Source: Acinetobacter sp. WCHA45 (GTDB lineage Bacteria > Pseudomonadota > Gammaproteobacteria > Pseudomonadales > Moraxellaceae). Taken from it: a stretch of DNA of 64,000 bases. How positions within the stretch are numbered: the stretch's first letter is position 1; each line of letters begins with the position of its first letter. The position numbers were made by a program, and so were the translations under genes. The stretch is taken from NCBI RefSeq assembly GCF_002165255.2, contig NZ_CP028561.1, forward strand, positions 2,666,001 through 2,730,000, in the 5' to 3' direction. The notes beneath the pieces are model-generated. The model was not told the DNA's origin and searched no databases. It saw only the letters and a program-made list of their open reading frames with translations. Positions 1-9,386 of the stretch are shown piece by piece.

Positions 1-502
1 TATGACCAGCCTGCTCGATTTCCCCGTGCATGTCTACTCAGAATTAGGTAAAGGTTCTTGCTTTATGATCGAAGTCCCGCTCGCCGAAGCACCAAAAATT
101 CAAGCGACTACAACGCATGTGACCGCACTGCAACATACTGCATATAAAGTGCTTTGTTTAGACAATGATGAAACTATTTTACAAGGTATGCGGACTTTAT
201 TAAGCAAATGGGGCTATCAAATTTTTACCGCGACTGAACCGTCGGAAGCACTAAAACTAATTGAACAAGAAGATATTCAAGTGTGGTTAATCGATCAGCA
301 TTTAAATCATGATCAACGGGGATTAGATTTTATTGAACAATATCGCCCTGCACACATTCCAGTCGCATTAATTACAGCAGATTCTGATCCTGAGTTGCCT
401 CAATATTTGAAACAGCAAAATATTGTTCTATTGAAAAAACCGCTCAAACCTGCGGGTTTACGTGCGTGGCTTTCTGCTTTAAAAATTATGCCAATGAGCT
501 AA
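1..502 (+). CDS. Hybrid sensor histidine kinase/response regulator, C-terminal part (5' end outside window)
   Basis: This is the tail of a membrane or cytosolic two-component hybrid kinase whose start lies left of the window. The first ~27 visible residues (SELGKGSCFMIEVPL) are the last glycine-rich ATP-lid strand of a HATPase domain. Residues ~48-160, counted from the first visible Met, form a receiver domain: acidic pair D54/D56, phospho-acceptor D98 (in VWLIDQH), Thr125 (LITAD) and the conserved Lys-Pro at 146-147. The kinase would autophosphorylate on His and pass phosphate to this Asp. No DNA-binding output domain follows, because the frame stops directly after the receiver. The signal sensed cannot be told from this fragment. 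Confidence 0.85.
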   Translation, partial: MTSLLDFPVHVYSELGKGSCFMIEVPLAEAPKIQATTTHVTALQHTAYKVLCLDNDETILQGMRTLLSKWGYQIFTATEPSEALKLIEQEDIQVWLIDQHLNHDQRGLDFIEQYRPAHIPVALITADSDPELPQYLKQQNIVLLKKPLKPAGLRAWLSALKIMPMS

Positions 503-604
503 ATGGCAAAATATTTTGAAACATAGGCAAAAACCATCAAAAAAAGCGCATTAAAATGACAATAAATTGACCAAAATGCTCAAAAATTTATTGGCTATGG
601 CAAA

Positions 605-630
605 AACGTTCACTTACACTAGTGAACGTT
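605..630. repeat. 10-bp inverted repeat (AACGTTCACT/AGTGAACGTT) in the 502-816 gap
   Basis: Two perfect 10-base arms, at 605-614 and 621-630, flank a 6-base spacer. No T-run follows, so an ordinary intrinsic terminator is unlikely. A dyad operator for a regulator of the next gene, or an RNA hairpin ending the kinase transcript, are the two readings. The rest of the 502-816 gap is AT-rich and holds no gene I can see. Confidence 0.5.
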
Positions 631-815
631 TGTACACTTACTTACAATTAATTAAGATATTGTTTTTGTTAATAAATATTACCACAAAAAACACATATAC
701 AACTTTAGTCGTATTCTACTTGTTTTCTGAATCACGCATAAATTGATCAAAATGATAGGAACCGATGTCTTTACTGTTTTAGGTTTCTAACACAATCGCC
801 ATAAAGGACATGATC

Positions 816-1577
816 ATGAATAGCAATCAAGCCACTTCAGAACATAACGAGTTACAGTTTTATCGCCAATACAGTGCAAATGCATTATTACCAGAGCTCA
901 ACTGGCAGGATATTTTTGTACAGAGCAACTTAGATGATACTCATCTAAAAGCATTGAATACACTTTATCAAGCAGCCGTCCCCCTTGCCCTCAATGTATT
1001 CCATGAGCTGAATTTTGATGTATTTGCACCAGCAGCTTATCAACCACAAGGTCTAGGACTATTTGAAAAACTAGCGTTACAAGAACAAAAATTCTTGGAT
1101 GTATTAGAAACAGAATCCGCTCATTTGGATCATGAAACTCGTCATCAAATGTGGAGTATGCTACTTCGTGGTGGTGCCGTGTTGGTCTTTAAAGCATGGT
1201 TAGCTCATGTCAAAGATGGCGAAAATCAACTGGATAAAAGTCAGTTCGATGAACTATCAGATTTATTATTTATTAAAACTCGCCCAGAGCAATTAGCACA
1301 ACGTTTAAACGTAGATGCCAATGCAGAACTGACACACATTTTTTTGATGCATGAAAACGATGTATTTTTAGATCATTTCAATAGCTTGGAAACAGCGGCT
1401 TTATTTGTAGATTTAGGTGTTTATGACGCTGCTTTCTTAAGTTTACGTGATGATCGAGTCGCCGAATATCTCATCGCAAAAAACTATGTAACTCAAGAAC
1501 AAATTGATGATTTACAGTGCGCACTAAATCCATTGTATTGCGATAGCTTAATGCCAAAACAAGACTGTTTGGCTTAA
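816..1577 (+). CDS. Hypothetical cytosolic protein, 253 aa
   Basis: I do not recognise a family with certainty. The product is soluble and mostly helical in appearance, without signal peptide or membrane segments, and rather acidic. The start is placed at the second ATG (816) because the ribosome-binding site AAAGGA at 803-808 is 7 nt from it; the ATG at 810 would be only 1 nt away. The gene stands alone: about 310 bp separate it from the kinase and a strong bidirectional terminator follows 8 nt after its stop. No catalytic motif or Cys/His cluster stands out. Confidence 0.75.
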   Translation: MNSNQATSEHNELQFYRQYSANALLPELNWQDIFVQSNLDDTHLKALNTLYQAAVPLALNVFHELNFDVFAPAAYQPQGLGLFEKLALQEQKFLDVLETESAHLDHETRHQMWSMLLRGGAVLVFKAWLAHVKDGENQLDKSQFDELSDLLFIKTRPEQLAQRLNVDANAELTHIFLMHENDVFLDHFNSLETAALFVDLGVYDAAFLSLRDDRVAEYLIAKNYVTQEQIDDLQCALNPLYCDSLMPKQDCLA

Positions 1578-1584
1578 ACTCAGA

Positions 1585-1616
1585 AAAAACAAGGTGGCTC
1601 AGCCACCTTGTTTTTT
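1585..1616. terminator. Bidirectional intrinsic terminator
   Basis: The stem AAGGTGGCT/AGCCACCTT is flanked by A-tract and T-tract, so it can stop transcripts from both sides. It separates the gene ending at 1577 from the convergent TonB receptor gene ending at 1622. Confidence 0.9.
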
Positions 1617-1621
1617 GTTAA

Positions 1622-3712
1622 TTAGAACTTCATGCTCATCCGCATCCAGTAATTACGTCCAATATTATTAAACTGCTCAGTTGCAGCATAACCAAACATA
1701 GACGCACCCGCTTTATTTAAGTGCTCTGTATAAGCCTTATCTAAAACGTTATCAATCCCGACTGAAACATCGACTGCATTAGTTAGCTTATAAGTTCCAT
1801 TTACAGCTAGGGTATCGAATGCTTTACTTTCATTCATGTCATAACCCACTACATTACCCTCATTCAAACTGATACGATTTTGTTTTGCAACAGCACGCCA
1901 CAATAGACCTAAGCTATATTTTTCATCAACATAGCGTAAATTTAGTCGACCCTCTAAAGGTGCAATTTGCGGTAATGCGCGATGATCCGAAGTATTTTCT
2001 CCCCAAGCGTACATGGTTGAAAGATCCGCTTGGAAATGATCATTAAATTGATAACCCACCCCGACCTCTGCCCCAGCAATTGTGGCATCTACATTACGCG
2101 CAAGTGGTTTTCTTTTATCTGGTGTATTGTATTCAAGTAGGATGAAATCTTTGATTAATCCAGCATAAACTGATGCCCAAGCACTCCATGCACCATGCTC
2201 TGCTTGCAAACCGAGATCCAATTGTGCAGTGCGTTCATTGTTCAGATTGTCTAGATTATCCACCATTTTATATGTGGTTTTACCCATCATATCTGTGGAA
2301 CCTACACCATGATCTGTCGTGGTGCTATACAACTCCCAAAAGTCAGGTGTACGTTCCACATATCCCAAACCTAGATAAGTCTTTAAACCATGTTCTGGGA
2401 GACTCTTTTCCAAGCGTACAAAACCACTTGGTAAAGTATCTTTACGATTTTTCGCATTTTGCAGATTGTCTATTTTGACTTGATCGACACGCGCTCCTGC
2501 TACGACTTTTTGATCTTGATCAATCGCATAAGTCCACTCACTAAATGCACCATAAGATTGAAATTTCAAATCTTCAGCATAAGGCGAATTCATTGATGGC
2601 ATAGCATACATGACCATATCACCACCATGCTTATTCTGCTGCGTATCTACACCTGAAATGACGCTAAATTTATCCCAATCTGTCGTTACAGCTAAACGGG
2701 TATTTAAAGTACGACGATCAACCCGCATCGACATTTTATTTGGCACAGTCATATTCATTCCGTGCATATTCATGGTCGTCATTGGCGGCGTACGTAAGCT
2801 AAAATTATCCATGATATGATCGTTATAGCTGTAGTCCACTTGGGCTTCAACTTTCTTGATCACCTCTGTAATATTTTTCTGTTCAGCGTGTAGACCAAGG
2901 CTTTCTCGTTTAAATTGCGAACCATCCATGCTACGACCAGCATATGCCGCTTCGCCATCTGCTTTACCCGCACGAAACTCTAGCCAAGAATCTTCTGAAG
3001 GCTTCCAGCCTAAGGCAAGATCGGCATTCCAGCGCTCCCAATTTGAATGAATGCTTTTATCGTTGCCATCTTTATAATCATCTGCAACAGATCGATTGGC
3101 ATTTAAACGAGCATATTTGGTTTCATCGCCAATTGCCGCTTCAATATTATGATCTAGACGACCATATGAACCCATCAAAATACTGGCTTGGCCACGATAA
3201 GGCTGTTCTTTGCTAAGATTTTCAGGTTGACGCTGAAAAATGACAGTTGCAGCCGAACCAGGCGTTGCGTACTGAACAGTTTGCGGCCCTTTAATCACCG
3301 TAATTTTATCGAAGCTTTCTGGCTGAATATAAGAAGTTGGTGCATCCATACGATTCGGGCACGCACCTAAATTTTCACTACCATCAACCAACATTTTAAT
3401 ACGTGAACCAAACATGCCACGAAAGGTGACATCGCCATTGGTTCCACCATTTTTAATGGCACTAAATCCCATAATGTTTTGCAAATAATCTGCACCGTCT
3501 GTTGCGGGAATAGGTTGAATTGCTTGCTTAGGATCAGCGTGAATAATCAATCCATTTGCATCATTTGGCTGCTGTGCTGTAACGACAATAGGTGCTAATA
3601 CAACAGGGGTTTTATCGGACTGGACATCCATATTTGCCCATAATAATGTGCTATTTGAGGCAGCAAGAATCGCAACCGTAAGGGGCTGTAATAAAAATTT
3701 AGGTTGAGCCAT
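1622..3712 (-). CDS. TonB-dependent outer-membrane copper receptor (OprC/NosA family)
   Basis: This is a 696-residue outer-membrane beta-barrel that takes up its ligand with TonB/ExbB/ExbD energy. A signal peptide covers roughly residues 1-26. The plug domain follows, with the family-typical segment GACPNRMDAPTSYI (Cys118 in CPN) and VIKGPQTVQYATPG, then a 22-strand-type barrel ending in an aromatic residue (Phe696), as outer-membrane proteins do. A methionine/histidine-rich stretch at residues 311-329 (MTTMNMHGMNM) is the sort of loop used to bind Cu(I). The CPN motif and Met-rich loop point to copper rather than iron siderophores. It lies upstream of, and on the same strand as, the gene for its usual DUF2946 companion, arranged as a metal-handling pair. 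Confidence 0.9.
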   Translation of the reverse strand: MAQPKFLLQPLTVAILAASNSTLLWANMDVQSDKTPVVLAPIVVTAQQPNDANGLIIHADPKQAIQPIPATDGADYLQNIMGFSAIKNGGTNGDVTFRGMFGSRIKMLVDGSENLGACPNRMDAPTSYIQPESFDKITVIKGPQTVQYATPGSAATVIFQRQPENLSKEQPYRGQASILMGSYGRLDHNIEAAIGDETKYARLNANRSVADDYKDGNDKSIHSNWERWNADLALGWKPSEDSWLEFRAGKADGEAAYAGRSMDGSQFKRESLGLHAEQKNITEVIKKVEAQVDYSYNDHIMDNFSLRTPPMTTMNMHGMNMTVPNKMSMRVDRRTLNTRLAVTTDWDKFSVISGVDTQQNKHGGDMVMYAMPSMNSPYAEDLKFQSYGAFSEWTYAIDQDQKVVAGARVDQVKIDNLQNAKNRKDTLPSGFVRLEKSLPEHGLKTYLGLGYVERTPDFWELYSTTTDHGVGSTDMMGKTTYKMVDNLDNLNNERTAQLDLGLQAEHGAWSAWASVYAGLIKDFILLEYNTPDKRKPLARNVDATIAGAEVGVGYQFNDHFQADLSTMYAWGENTSDHRALPQIAPLEGRLNLRYVDEKYSLGLLWRAVAKQNRISLNEGNVVGYDMNESKAFDTLAVNGTYKLTNAVDVSVGIDNVLDKAYTEHLNKAGASMFGYAATEQFNNIGRNYWMRMSMKF

Positions 3713-3785
3713 GATCGGTCTCTCTTAAAACATAAGTAAAACTAGGCTAGAGTTTTGAAAACCCCAATGAAATTGACGTTTTAAT

Positions 3786-4223
3786 TTATGCAAAGAGTGG
3801 CGGTGCTCGCCCTTGAGGTAATAAGAATAGCCGTTGCAGTGCAAAATAAACATGCTTAAATGCCTGTTGATACGCGACTAAACGGATTTGGATTCGAACT
3901 AAAACCTCTTTCACGCCGAATTCAGGCGGTAATACCAAATTGGCATACACCGTACAGTATTGACACTGGTGATTTGGATCGTGATGATCATGTTTCGACA
4001 TCAAGCTTTGATGTTGTTCAAGCTGATGTGAATGATGACGCATATTGTGCGATACAGACTGCTGTTCAGCTTTTAATTTGGGCAACAATAACGCTTGGGT
4101 AATCGTTTCACAGACAGGTGCAATCTGATATTGCTTCGGCAGCAGTGGCTGCAAAAACACCGCAATCTGTAAACAGACTGCGGTGAATGCAAGCATTAAA
4201 CCACTACGAAACAATAAGGGCAC
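3786..4223 (-). CDS. DUF2946 family protein, likely copper-related
   Basis: A 145-aa protein with an N-terminal hydrophobic segment (residues ~5-28), a His-rich middle (MRHHSH, KHDHHDPNHQ), a C87-x-x-C90 pair (CQYC) and the characteristic Arg-Ala-Pro-Pro end (QGRAPPLFA). This is the DUF2946 pattern, commonly found beside OprC-type copper receptors. The gene is upstream of the receptor on the same strand with a gap of about 70 bp, so co-transcription is likely. It is probably a periplasmic or membrane-anchored metal-binding protein. The biochemical role of the family is not established. Confidence 0.8.
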   Translation of the reverse strand: MPLLFRSGLMLAFTAVCLQIAVFLQPLLPKQYQIAPVCETITQALLLPKLKAEQQSVSHNMRHHSHQLEQHQSLMSKHDHHDPNHQCQYCTVYANLVLPPEFGVKEVLVRIQIRLVAYQQAFKHVYFALQRLFLLPQGRAPPLFA

Positions 4224-4246
4224 TTTTAATAACCGAAAAACATTTG

Positions 4247-4777
4247 TTAACGTTTAACCGCAACTTTTTCTTTATCGCGTTGACGTACAACTTTTTCAAC
4301 TTTCTCACGTGCACGCTGACGTTTTAATGGCGATAAATAATCAACAAAAAGTTTGCCATTTAAGTGATCCATTTCATGTTGGATACAAACTGCGAGAAGT
4401 TCGTCAGCTTCTAACTCAAATGCTTGACCATCAAGGTTAATTGCCTCGATTTTTACACGTGACGGACGCGCAACTTTGTCGTATATTTGAGGCACAGAGA
4501 GACAGCCTTCTTCGTACGGCTGAGTCTCTTGAGTCAGTGGAGTAACTTTGGGGTTGATGAACACCATCGGTTGATTTTTCTCTTCAGAAAGGTCCATGAC
4601 AATAAGCTGAATATGATGATCAACCTGAGTTGCCGCTAAACCTATACCCGGTGCCTCGTACATGGTTTCTAACATATCTGCTGCAAGCTGACGAATATCA
4701 TCAGTGACTTCTTCGACTGGCTTAGCAATGGTACGAAGACGGGGATCAGGAAAACTTAAAATAGGTAATAAGGCCAT
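4247..4777 (-). CDS. def: Peptide deformylase
   Basis: It removes the N-formyl group from nascent proteins using a bound metal (Fe2+ or Ni2+). All three family motifs are present: GIGLAATQ at residues 44-51, EGCLSVP at 90-96 with metal ligand Cys92, and QHEMDH at 133-138 with ligands His134 and His138 and catalytic Glu135. I use the ATG at 4777 (176 aa, the usual length); a GAGGAA ribosome-binding site lies just upstream, and the in-frame ATG 12 nt earlier would add residues not typical of the family. It is divergent from the LysM-dprA-tsaC set, an arrangement seen in many gammaproteobacteria. Confidence 0.97.
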   Translation of the reverse strand: MALLPILSFPDPRLRTIAKPVEEVTDDIRQLAADMLETMYEAPGIGLAATQVDHHIQLIVMDLSEEKNQPMVFINPKVTPLTQETQPYEEGCLSVPQIYDKVARPSRVKIEAINLDGQAFELEADELLAVCIQHEMDHLNGKLFVDYLSPLKRQRAREKVEKVVRQRDKEKVAVKR

Positions 4778-4897
4778 ACCGTTCCTCATTTATGCCATTG
4801 ATCAGGAAACCAACTGAAGGGAATGCTTGATCAAAAAATTGTGTGTAAAGTCGTTATTATAACGCAACTACACAGATAATTTTTAGGAATTATGATA

Positions 4898-6049
4898 ATG
4901 AAAAAGGTTTTAAACGGCATACCATCATTTCATGCCTTGGGGTTAAAAAAACAACTGATTGCTGCTGCAATTTGTGCAGGATTAGGCATGAGCATAAACC
5001 TTACTCATGCAGCAAGCCCTAACGCAAACCCACCATCCTTAAAAGCGGGTGCACCACATGTCTATGTGGTGAAAAAAGGCGATACACTTTGGGATATTTC
5101 AGGCAAATTTTTAAGCAAGCCTTGGCGCTGGCCTGAAATTTGGGCAAGCAATAAACATGTCAAGAATCCACATTGGATTTATCCTGGTGATCGCTTGCTA
5201 CTTTGTAGTTTGAACGGTAAGCCACTGATTGGTAAAGATGAAGGTGATGGTTGTGACGGTATCATTCGTCGTTACTCTGGCAATACTTCTACTTTACGTC
5301 CAAAAGTTCGTATTGAAGCTTTGAACAATAGCGTCCCTGTTATTCCATTAGCTGATATTCAACAATGGTTAGAGCGAACTTCTGTACTTCCAGCGAGTGC
5401 GATTGCAAATACCCCATATGTCTTGGGTACAGCGGATAATCGTGTACTTGCAGGCAAAGGTCAGATCATCTATGTACGTGGTCAAGGTATCGAAAATGGT
5501 CAACGTTATGGCGTATACCGTGAAGGTGAACCATATATCGTGCTTGATGAAACAGGGAAGAAACAAAATCTAGGTGTTGAGCTCACGCAAGTCGCTTCTG
5601 GTGTTGCGATTACCAATGAAAATGACATTACAACCTTTGAATTAACCGATAGTTATAATGGTGAAGTACGTCGTGGTGATCGTGTTATGCTTGAACAAGA
5701 TGCCATGTTACCTACTTTATTCTACCCAACTGAACCAAATCAGGTGAAAGATGGCGGTAAAGTCATCCGTGTCATGGGGTCTATAGGTACAGCTGCGAAA
5801 AATGGTGTCGTCACTGTTGACCGTGGTACAGCAGATGGTATTGAAATCGGACAAGTTTTTAGTACGTACCAAGATGGCGAAACTGTTCGTGATCCAAAGA
5901 CCAAAGAAAGTATAAAGTTACCAGGTCAATATGTTGGTAGTATTATGATTTTCAAAAGTTTTGATCGCATCAGCTACGGCTATGTTTTAGAGAGTGAGTT
6001 GCCAATTAAAATTGGTTCAAATATCAAGCCGCCTCGTCTTGATAACTAA
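4898..6049 (+). CDS. LysM peptidoglycan-binding domain protein
   Basis: About 383 aa, with an N-terminal hydrophobic export signal (residues ~18-40, ending in an Ala-rich cleavage region). One LysM domain follows at ~53-105 (YVVKKGDTLWDISGKFL ... NPHWIYPGDRLLL), then a long beta-rich region of unknown function. It should bind peptidoglycan in the periplasm. An AGGA at 4885-4888 suits the ATG at 4898 (9 nt) better than the ATG at 4892 (3 nt). dprA starts 13 nt after the stop, so the two are probably co-transcribed; this LysM-dprA pair recurs across gammaproteobacteria. Confidence 0.9.
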   Translation: MKKVLNGIPSFHALGLKKQLIAAAICAGLGMSINLTHAASPNANPPSLKAGAPHVYVVKKGDTLWDISGKFLSKPWRWPEIWASNKHVKNPHWIYPGDRLLLCSLNGKPLIGKDEGDGCDGIIRRYSGNTSTLRPKVRIEALNNSVPVIPLADIQQWLERTSVLPASAIANTPYVLGTADNRVLAGKGQIIYVRGQGIENGQRYGVYREGEPYIVLDETGKKQNLGVELTQVASGVAITNENDITTFELTDSYNGEVRRGDRVMLEQDAMLPTLFYPTEPNQVKDGGKVIRVMGSIGTAAKNGVVTVDRGTADGIEIGQVFSTYQDGETVRDPKTKESIKLPGQYVGSIMIFKSFDRISYGYVLESELPIKIGSNIKPPRLDN

Positions 6050-6062
6050 TCTCTAATTAGAA

Positions 6063-7193
6063 ATGTTGAATCAGCTATCGCCCCATCATTATCATACTGT
6101 GTTGGTGTGGTACTTGGTTCAACACTCGCTTTCTAGTTTTCAAAAAATTCGAAACTATTTCGGTAATTGTGCGGAAGCAGTCCAAACACATCGACTTTCT
6201 GAATGGCAACAGCTCGGTTTACACAAAAATCATTTAAAACGTCTAGAAGAATTCCAAACCCCGCACGGAAAGCAGCAATTTGACCACATGGTGCAATTGA
6301 TTTGTAAGCATACCGATTTTATTTTAACCCCTGAAGATATCGACTACCCTACTCAACTTTTACCTTATTCTGATCACCCTCCTATTTTATTTGGTCAAGG
6401 CCAGCTACAAGCATTATTACAGCCCCAGATTGCTATGGTTGGAAGTCGAAAGCCGAGTCCTCATGGACGACAAGTTGCCTATGATTTTGCGTATTATTTA
6501 AGTGAAAAAGGATTTTACATCAGCAGCGGTTTAGCCCACGGAATTGATGAAGCGGCTCATCGTGGCGGTTTAGCCCATCATCGGACAATCGCGGTGACTG
6601 GAACAGGTTTAGACACAGTTTATCCATCGCAAAATAACAAACTAGCCCAAGAAATTATTCAAACAGGCGCTCTTGTCACTGAGTTTCTTCCGACTACCCT
6701 ACCTTTACAGCAGCATTTTCCACGCCGTAATCGTATCGTTAGTGGTCTAAGTCTTGGGGTTTTGGTTGTAGAAGCCGCTTTGAAAAGTGGTTCACTGATC
6801 ACAGCAAATGAAGCAGCCAATCAAGGGAAAATGGTATTTGCCATTCCTGGACATATTTACAGTGAGTATCATCAAGGCTGTCATCAATTAATTCGTGAAG
6901 GTGCAACTTTAGTTGATCATCCAGAACAAATTATTGAAGATCTAGCCTTACCTACACAATGGCAAGTACAACAACAAATTCCAGAAGAACATGTAACCAT
7001 CACACCAAGCTTACCAACACATTTGATTGCTCTTTATCAAAGTCTCGACTGGGTTGGACAAGACTTGGATGAACTTGCTCAACGTCATCCAATTCCGATC
7101 GCAGAACTTACAGCTCAATTGATGGAATTAGAATTACTTGGTTTCTGTATACAACAGGGCGGTCGCTATTTACGTTGTCGTCCAATTCATTAA
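6063..7193 (+). CDS. dprA: DNA-processing protein DprA
   Basis: DprA receives incoming single-stranded DNA during natural transformation and loads RecA on it in the cytoplasm. The 376-residue protein has an N-terminal helical (SAM-like) part. A Rossmann-type fold follows with the family signatures GSRKPSPHGR, SSGLAHGIDEAAHRG, TVYPSQN, FPRRNRIVSGLS and AALKSGSLITA, and a C-terminal winged-helix-like domain from about residue 310. It sits between the LysM gene (13 nt upstream) and tsaC (33 nt downstream), forming an apparent operon. Its intactness is consistent with the competence common in Acinetobacter. Confidence 0.96.
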   Translation: MLNQLSPHHYHTVLVWYLVQHSLSSFQKIRNYFGNCAEAVQTHRLSEWQQLGLHKNHLKRLEEFQTPHGKQQFDHMVQLICKHTDFILTPEDIDYPTQLLPYSDHPPILFGQGQLQALLQPQIAMVGSRKPSPHGRQVAYDFAYYLSEKGFYISSGLAHGIDEAAHRGGLAHHRTIAVTGTGLDTVYPSQNNKLAQEIIQTGALVTEFLPTTLPLQQHFPRRNRIVSGLSLGVLVVEAALKSGSLITANEAANQGKMVFAIPGHIYSEYHQGCHQLIREGATLVDHPEQIIEDLALPTQWQVQQQIPEEHVTITPSLPTHLIALYQSLDWVGQDLDELAQRHPIPIAELTAQLMELELLGFCIQQGGRYLRCRPIH

Positions 7194-7226
7194 AATAACC
7201 CTATCTTTGTCGCTAAATATAATCCC

Positions 7227-7796
7227 ATGATTACCTCATCAATTTCGGAAGCAGCACAGCTTTTGAAGCTAGGACAAGTTCTTGCTTATCCAACAGAAGC
7301 TGTTTGGGGCTTAGGCTGCGATCCATTCAATCAACAAGCTTTTCAAAACATTCTTGAGCTAAAACATCGCCCAATTGAAAAAGGAGTCATTTTATTAGCA
7401 GGTCACTTAGGGCAAGTTGAGCATTTGTTACAAAGCTTATCCCCAAAGATACGTAAGCAAGTGATTGATAGTTGGACGGATCGTGTAGCAACTGAAAGAG
7501 CAACTACGTGGTTACTTCCCGCTGATGAGCACATTCCTATTTGGATTAAAGGTCAACATCCATTGGTTGCTGTACGTGTAACCACGCATCCTTTGTGCGT
7601 CGAACTTTGTAATGCCTTTGGCGGCTTTATTGTATCGACCAGTGCCAATCCTGCCGGACTAAACCCAGCACAAAATTTAGAACAAGCTCAAGGTTATTTT
7701 GGTGCATCCCTGAATTATTTGGAGGGCGATTTAGGACTTAGCCAAGAACCTAGTCGAATTCTCAACGCATTAACAGGTGAAGTAATTCGCGCTTGA
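7227..7796 (+). CDS. tsaC: Threonylcarbamoyl-AMP synthase (Sua5/YciO/YrdC family)
   Basis: It makes threonylcarbamoyl-AMP from threonine, bicarbonate and ATP, the first step of the t6A37 modification of ANN-decoding tRNAs. The 189-aa single-domain form shows YPTEAVWGLGCDP near the N-terminus, the KHRP...KG motif and STSANPAG near residue 135, all in the TsaC order. The short length (no Sua5 C-terminal domain) supports TsaC rather than Sua5. It is the third gene of the LysM-dprA-tsaC run. Confidence 0.93.
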   Translation: MITSSISEAAQLLKLGQVLAYPTEAVWGLGCDPFNQQAFQNILELKHRPIEKGVILLAGHLGQVEHLLQSLSPKIRKQVIDSWTDRVATERATTWLLPADEHIPIWIKGQHPLVAVRVTTHPLCVELCNAFGGFIVSTSANPAGLNPAQNLEQAQGYFGASLNYLEGDLGLSQEPSRILNALTGEVIRA

Positions 7797-7813
7797 TTAT
7801 GTAAATAGTGAAT

Positions 7814-7952
7814 AAAAAAAAGCTCAGTTATATAGGGATAACTGAGCATAAAAAGGATGTGTATAATCACATCCAGAGGGTCTGCAAATTGGTTGAGTAT
7901 ATTCATCATTAAAAATGAATCTAGCTACTCTGAAAGCTATTATGGATCAATC
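7814..7952 (-). ncRNA. Candidate small RNA, minus strand, ~135 nt
   Basis: In the ~400-bp gap between tsaC and the EamA gene, the minus strand carries TTGTTA (7982-7987) and TATAAA (7959-7964) at exactly 17-bp spacing. A start near 7952 would give an RNA with a hairpin GGATGTG/CACATCC (7855-7874). It would end in a second hairpin, GCTCAGTTAT/ATAACTGAGC (7822-7847), followed on the minus strand by eight U. The terminator is in the wrong orientation for tsaC and lies ~350 nt beyond the EamA stop. A terminator for read-through EamA transcript is the alternative. The 8050-8200 stretch is AT-rich with nothing visible. Confidence 0.35.
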
Positions 7953-8199
7953 ATTTGATTTATACAAATATATTATTTCTCTAACAAAAAATGTGAAAAG
8001 CGTACCATTTTTGTCAGTTTTAAAATTTCAATAAAATTATATTTCTATTTTTATTGAAATTTTTTTGGTCACAAACTTGGTAAATATCTAAAATATATTT
8101 GAAAATCATATAGAAATAATCTTCATTAAATAAAAATTTTGATGTGTTTGTCGCTATTTCAACCAATTTTATACGATCATTTCATATTTAAGTGGCGCT

Positions 8200-9108
8200 T
8201 TAAATCAATTCTACAGGTGCTTTTTCCGTTTTCTTTTGCGCTAAAATGATACCGACCAAAATCGTCACACCGCCTAAGGTATGGTAGATCGTCCAATGCT
8301 CAGATAGCCATACACTTGCAATAATTGCAGTAAATACAGGTATCAAATTCATAAAAATACTAGTACGGTTTGGACCAATGCTTTGTACAGCAATCATCCA
8401 TAATAAAGGTGCGATCAACAATGGAAAAATACCTGCATACAATACACTTGCTACATTATCTACATTAATTGCATCTAAGCCCAACCAAAGTAGAAATGGA
8501 AGATGGTATAGCAACGCAAAAGCGATTTGGATATAGAGACTGGTCATCAATGGCAATTGTACTTGCCATTTTTTTAGAAAGACGCCATAAAATGCATAAA
8601 AACCTACAGCCAAGACCATAACAGCATCTCCCCAATGACCTCCTTGATCAAATAAGCGAGAGAAATGCCCTTGGCTCATTACATAAAGTAGGCCGAAAAA
8701 TGATAGGAAACTGCCAAAAATCGCAAATCGATTTGGCTTATCTTTTAAAATAATATAAGAGATAAAAATGGTAAAAACTGGAACAAAGGCATTTACAATA
8801 CCCATATTTGTTGCAGTGGTATAATGTGCTGCTGTATAAGAAAGCCCTTGATATAAAACCATTCCAAAAGCGCTCAGAACTGCTAATTTAGGAATATATG
8901 GGCGAATCAAAGCTCGCTGTTTCCATACTTTGGGCAACATAAATGGTGTCAAAATGAGAAAGGCAACAAACCAGCGATAAAAACTAATACTGACGGGTGA
9001 AATATAGTCCGCAACATAACGAGTCACTGCAATATTTAACGACCAAATTAAGACTGCTATCAATGGCAGTACAAATGCCCATTTTTGGTATCTACTTAAC
9101 TGAGTCAT
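8200..9108 (-). CDS. EamA/DMT-family inner-membrane transporter
   Basis: Two EamA halves make about ten hydrophobic helices over 302 residues (e.g. WAFVLPLIAVLIWSLN, VMVLAVGFYAFYGVF, HTLGGVTILVGIILA), typical of drug/metabolite exporters of the RhaT/YdcZ type. Substrate cannot be inferred. I prefer the ATG at 9108; a GTG 12 nt upstream is possible. It is divergent from the broken AraC-type regulator gene, which would be its natural regulator. Confidence 0.88.
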   Translation of the reverse strand: MTQLSRYQKWAFVLPLIAVLIWSLNIAVTRYVADYISPVSISFYRWFVAFLILTPFMLPKVWKQRALIRPYIPKLAVLSAFGMVLYQGLSYTAAHYTTATNMGIVNAFVPVFTIFISYIILKDKPNRFAIFGSFLSFFGLLYVMSQGHFSRLFDQGGHWGDAVMVLAVGFYAFYGVFLKKWQVQLPLMTSLYIQIAFALLYHLPFLLWLGLDAINVDNVASVLYAGIFPLLIAPLLWMIAVQSIGPNRTSIFMNLIPVFTAIIASVWLSEHWTIYHTLGGVTILVGIILAQKKTEKAPVELI

Positions 9109-9196
9109 CAGCCATCTCACAATATTTCTAGATTAGGATTATTCTGAAAGATGTCTAAAATAATTGAAATATCGTATTTCAGACATTTATACCGCT

Positions 9197-9373
9197 ATGT
9201 CGACATCAAATCTAAAAGCAGATCCAATTTTACAACTTAAGACTTATACGCTTGATCACTTCAATAAAAATATCTTAATTTATGCTGTAATCAGCTTTAT
9301 TACCTCCGTCTGTATCCATCTTTTCACCTTAGCAAAAGGTTTGAACAATTCCAAAGTCACTTGTGAAAATTAA
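9197..9373 (+). CDS. Small hypothetical protein, one predicted membrane helix
   Basis: A 58-aa open frame with one hydrophobic segment (ILIYAVISFITSVCIHLF) lies between the EamA gene and the regulator remnant. No convincing ribosome-binding site is visible and I recognise no family. It may be a genuine small membrane protein, a remnant of a decayed gene, or chance. Confidence 0.3.
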   Translation: MSTSNLKADPILQLKTYTLDHFNKNILIYAVISFITSVCIHLFTLAKGLNNSKVTCEN

Positions 9374-9386
9374 ATGAGAACCCTGA

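Noticed and set aside
2173..3370. Several open frames on the plus strand inside the TonB receptor gene
   Set aside because: They lie wholly antisense to a full-length, clearly conserved receptor, have no ribosome-binding sites, and look like shadows of its codon use.
7715..7909. 64-codon minus-strand frame overlapping the tsaC end
   Set aside because: It reads straight through a hairpin-U8 terminator and into antisense tsaC; no start signal or family is recognisable.
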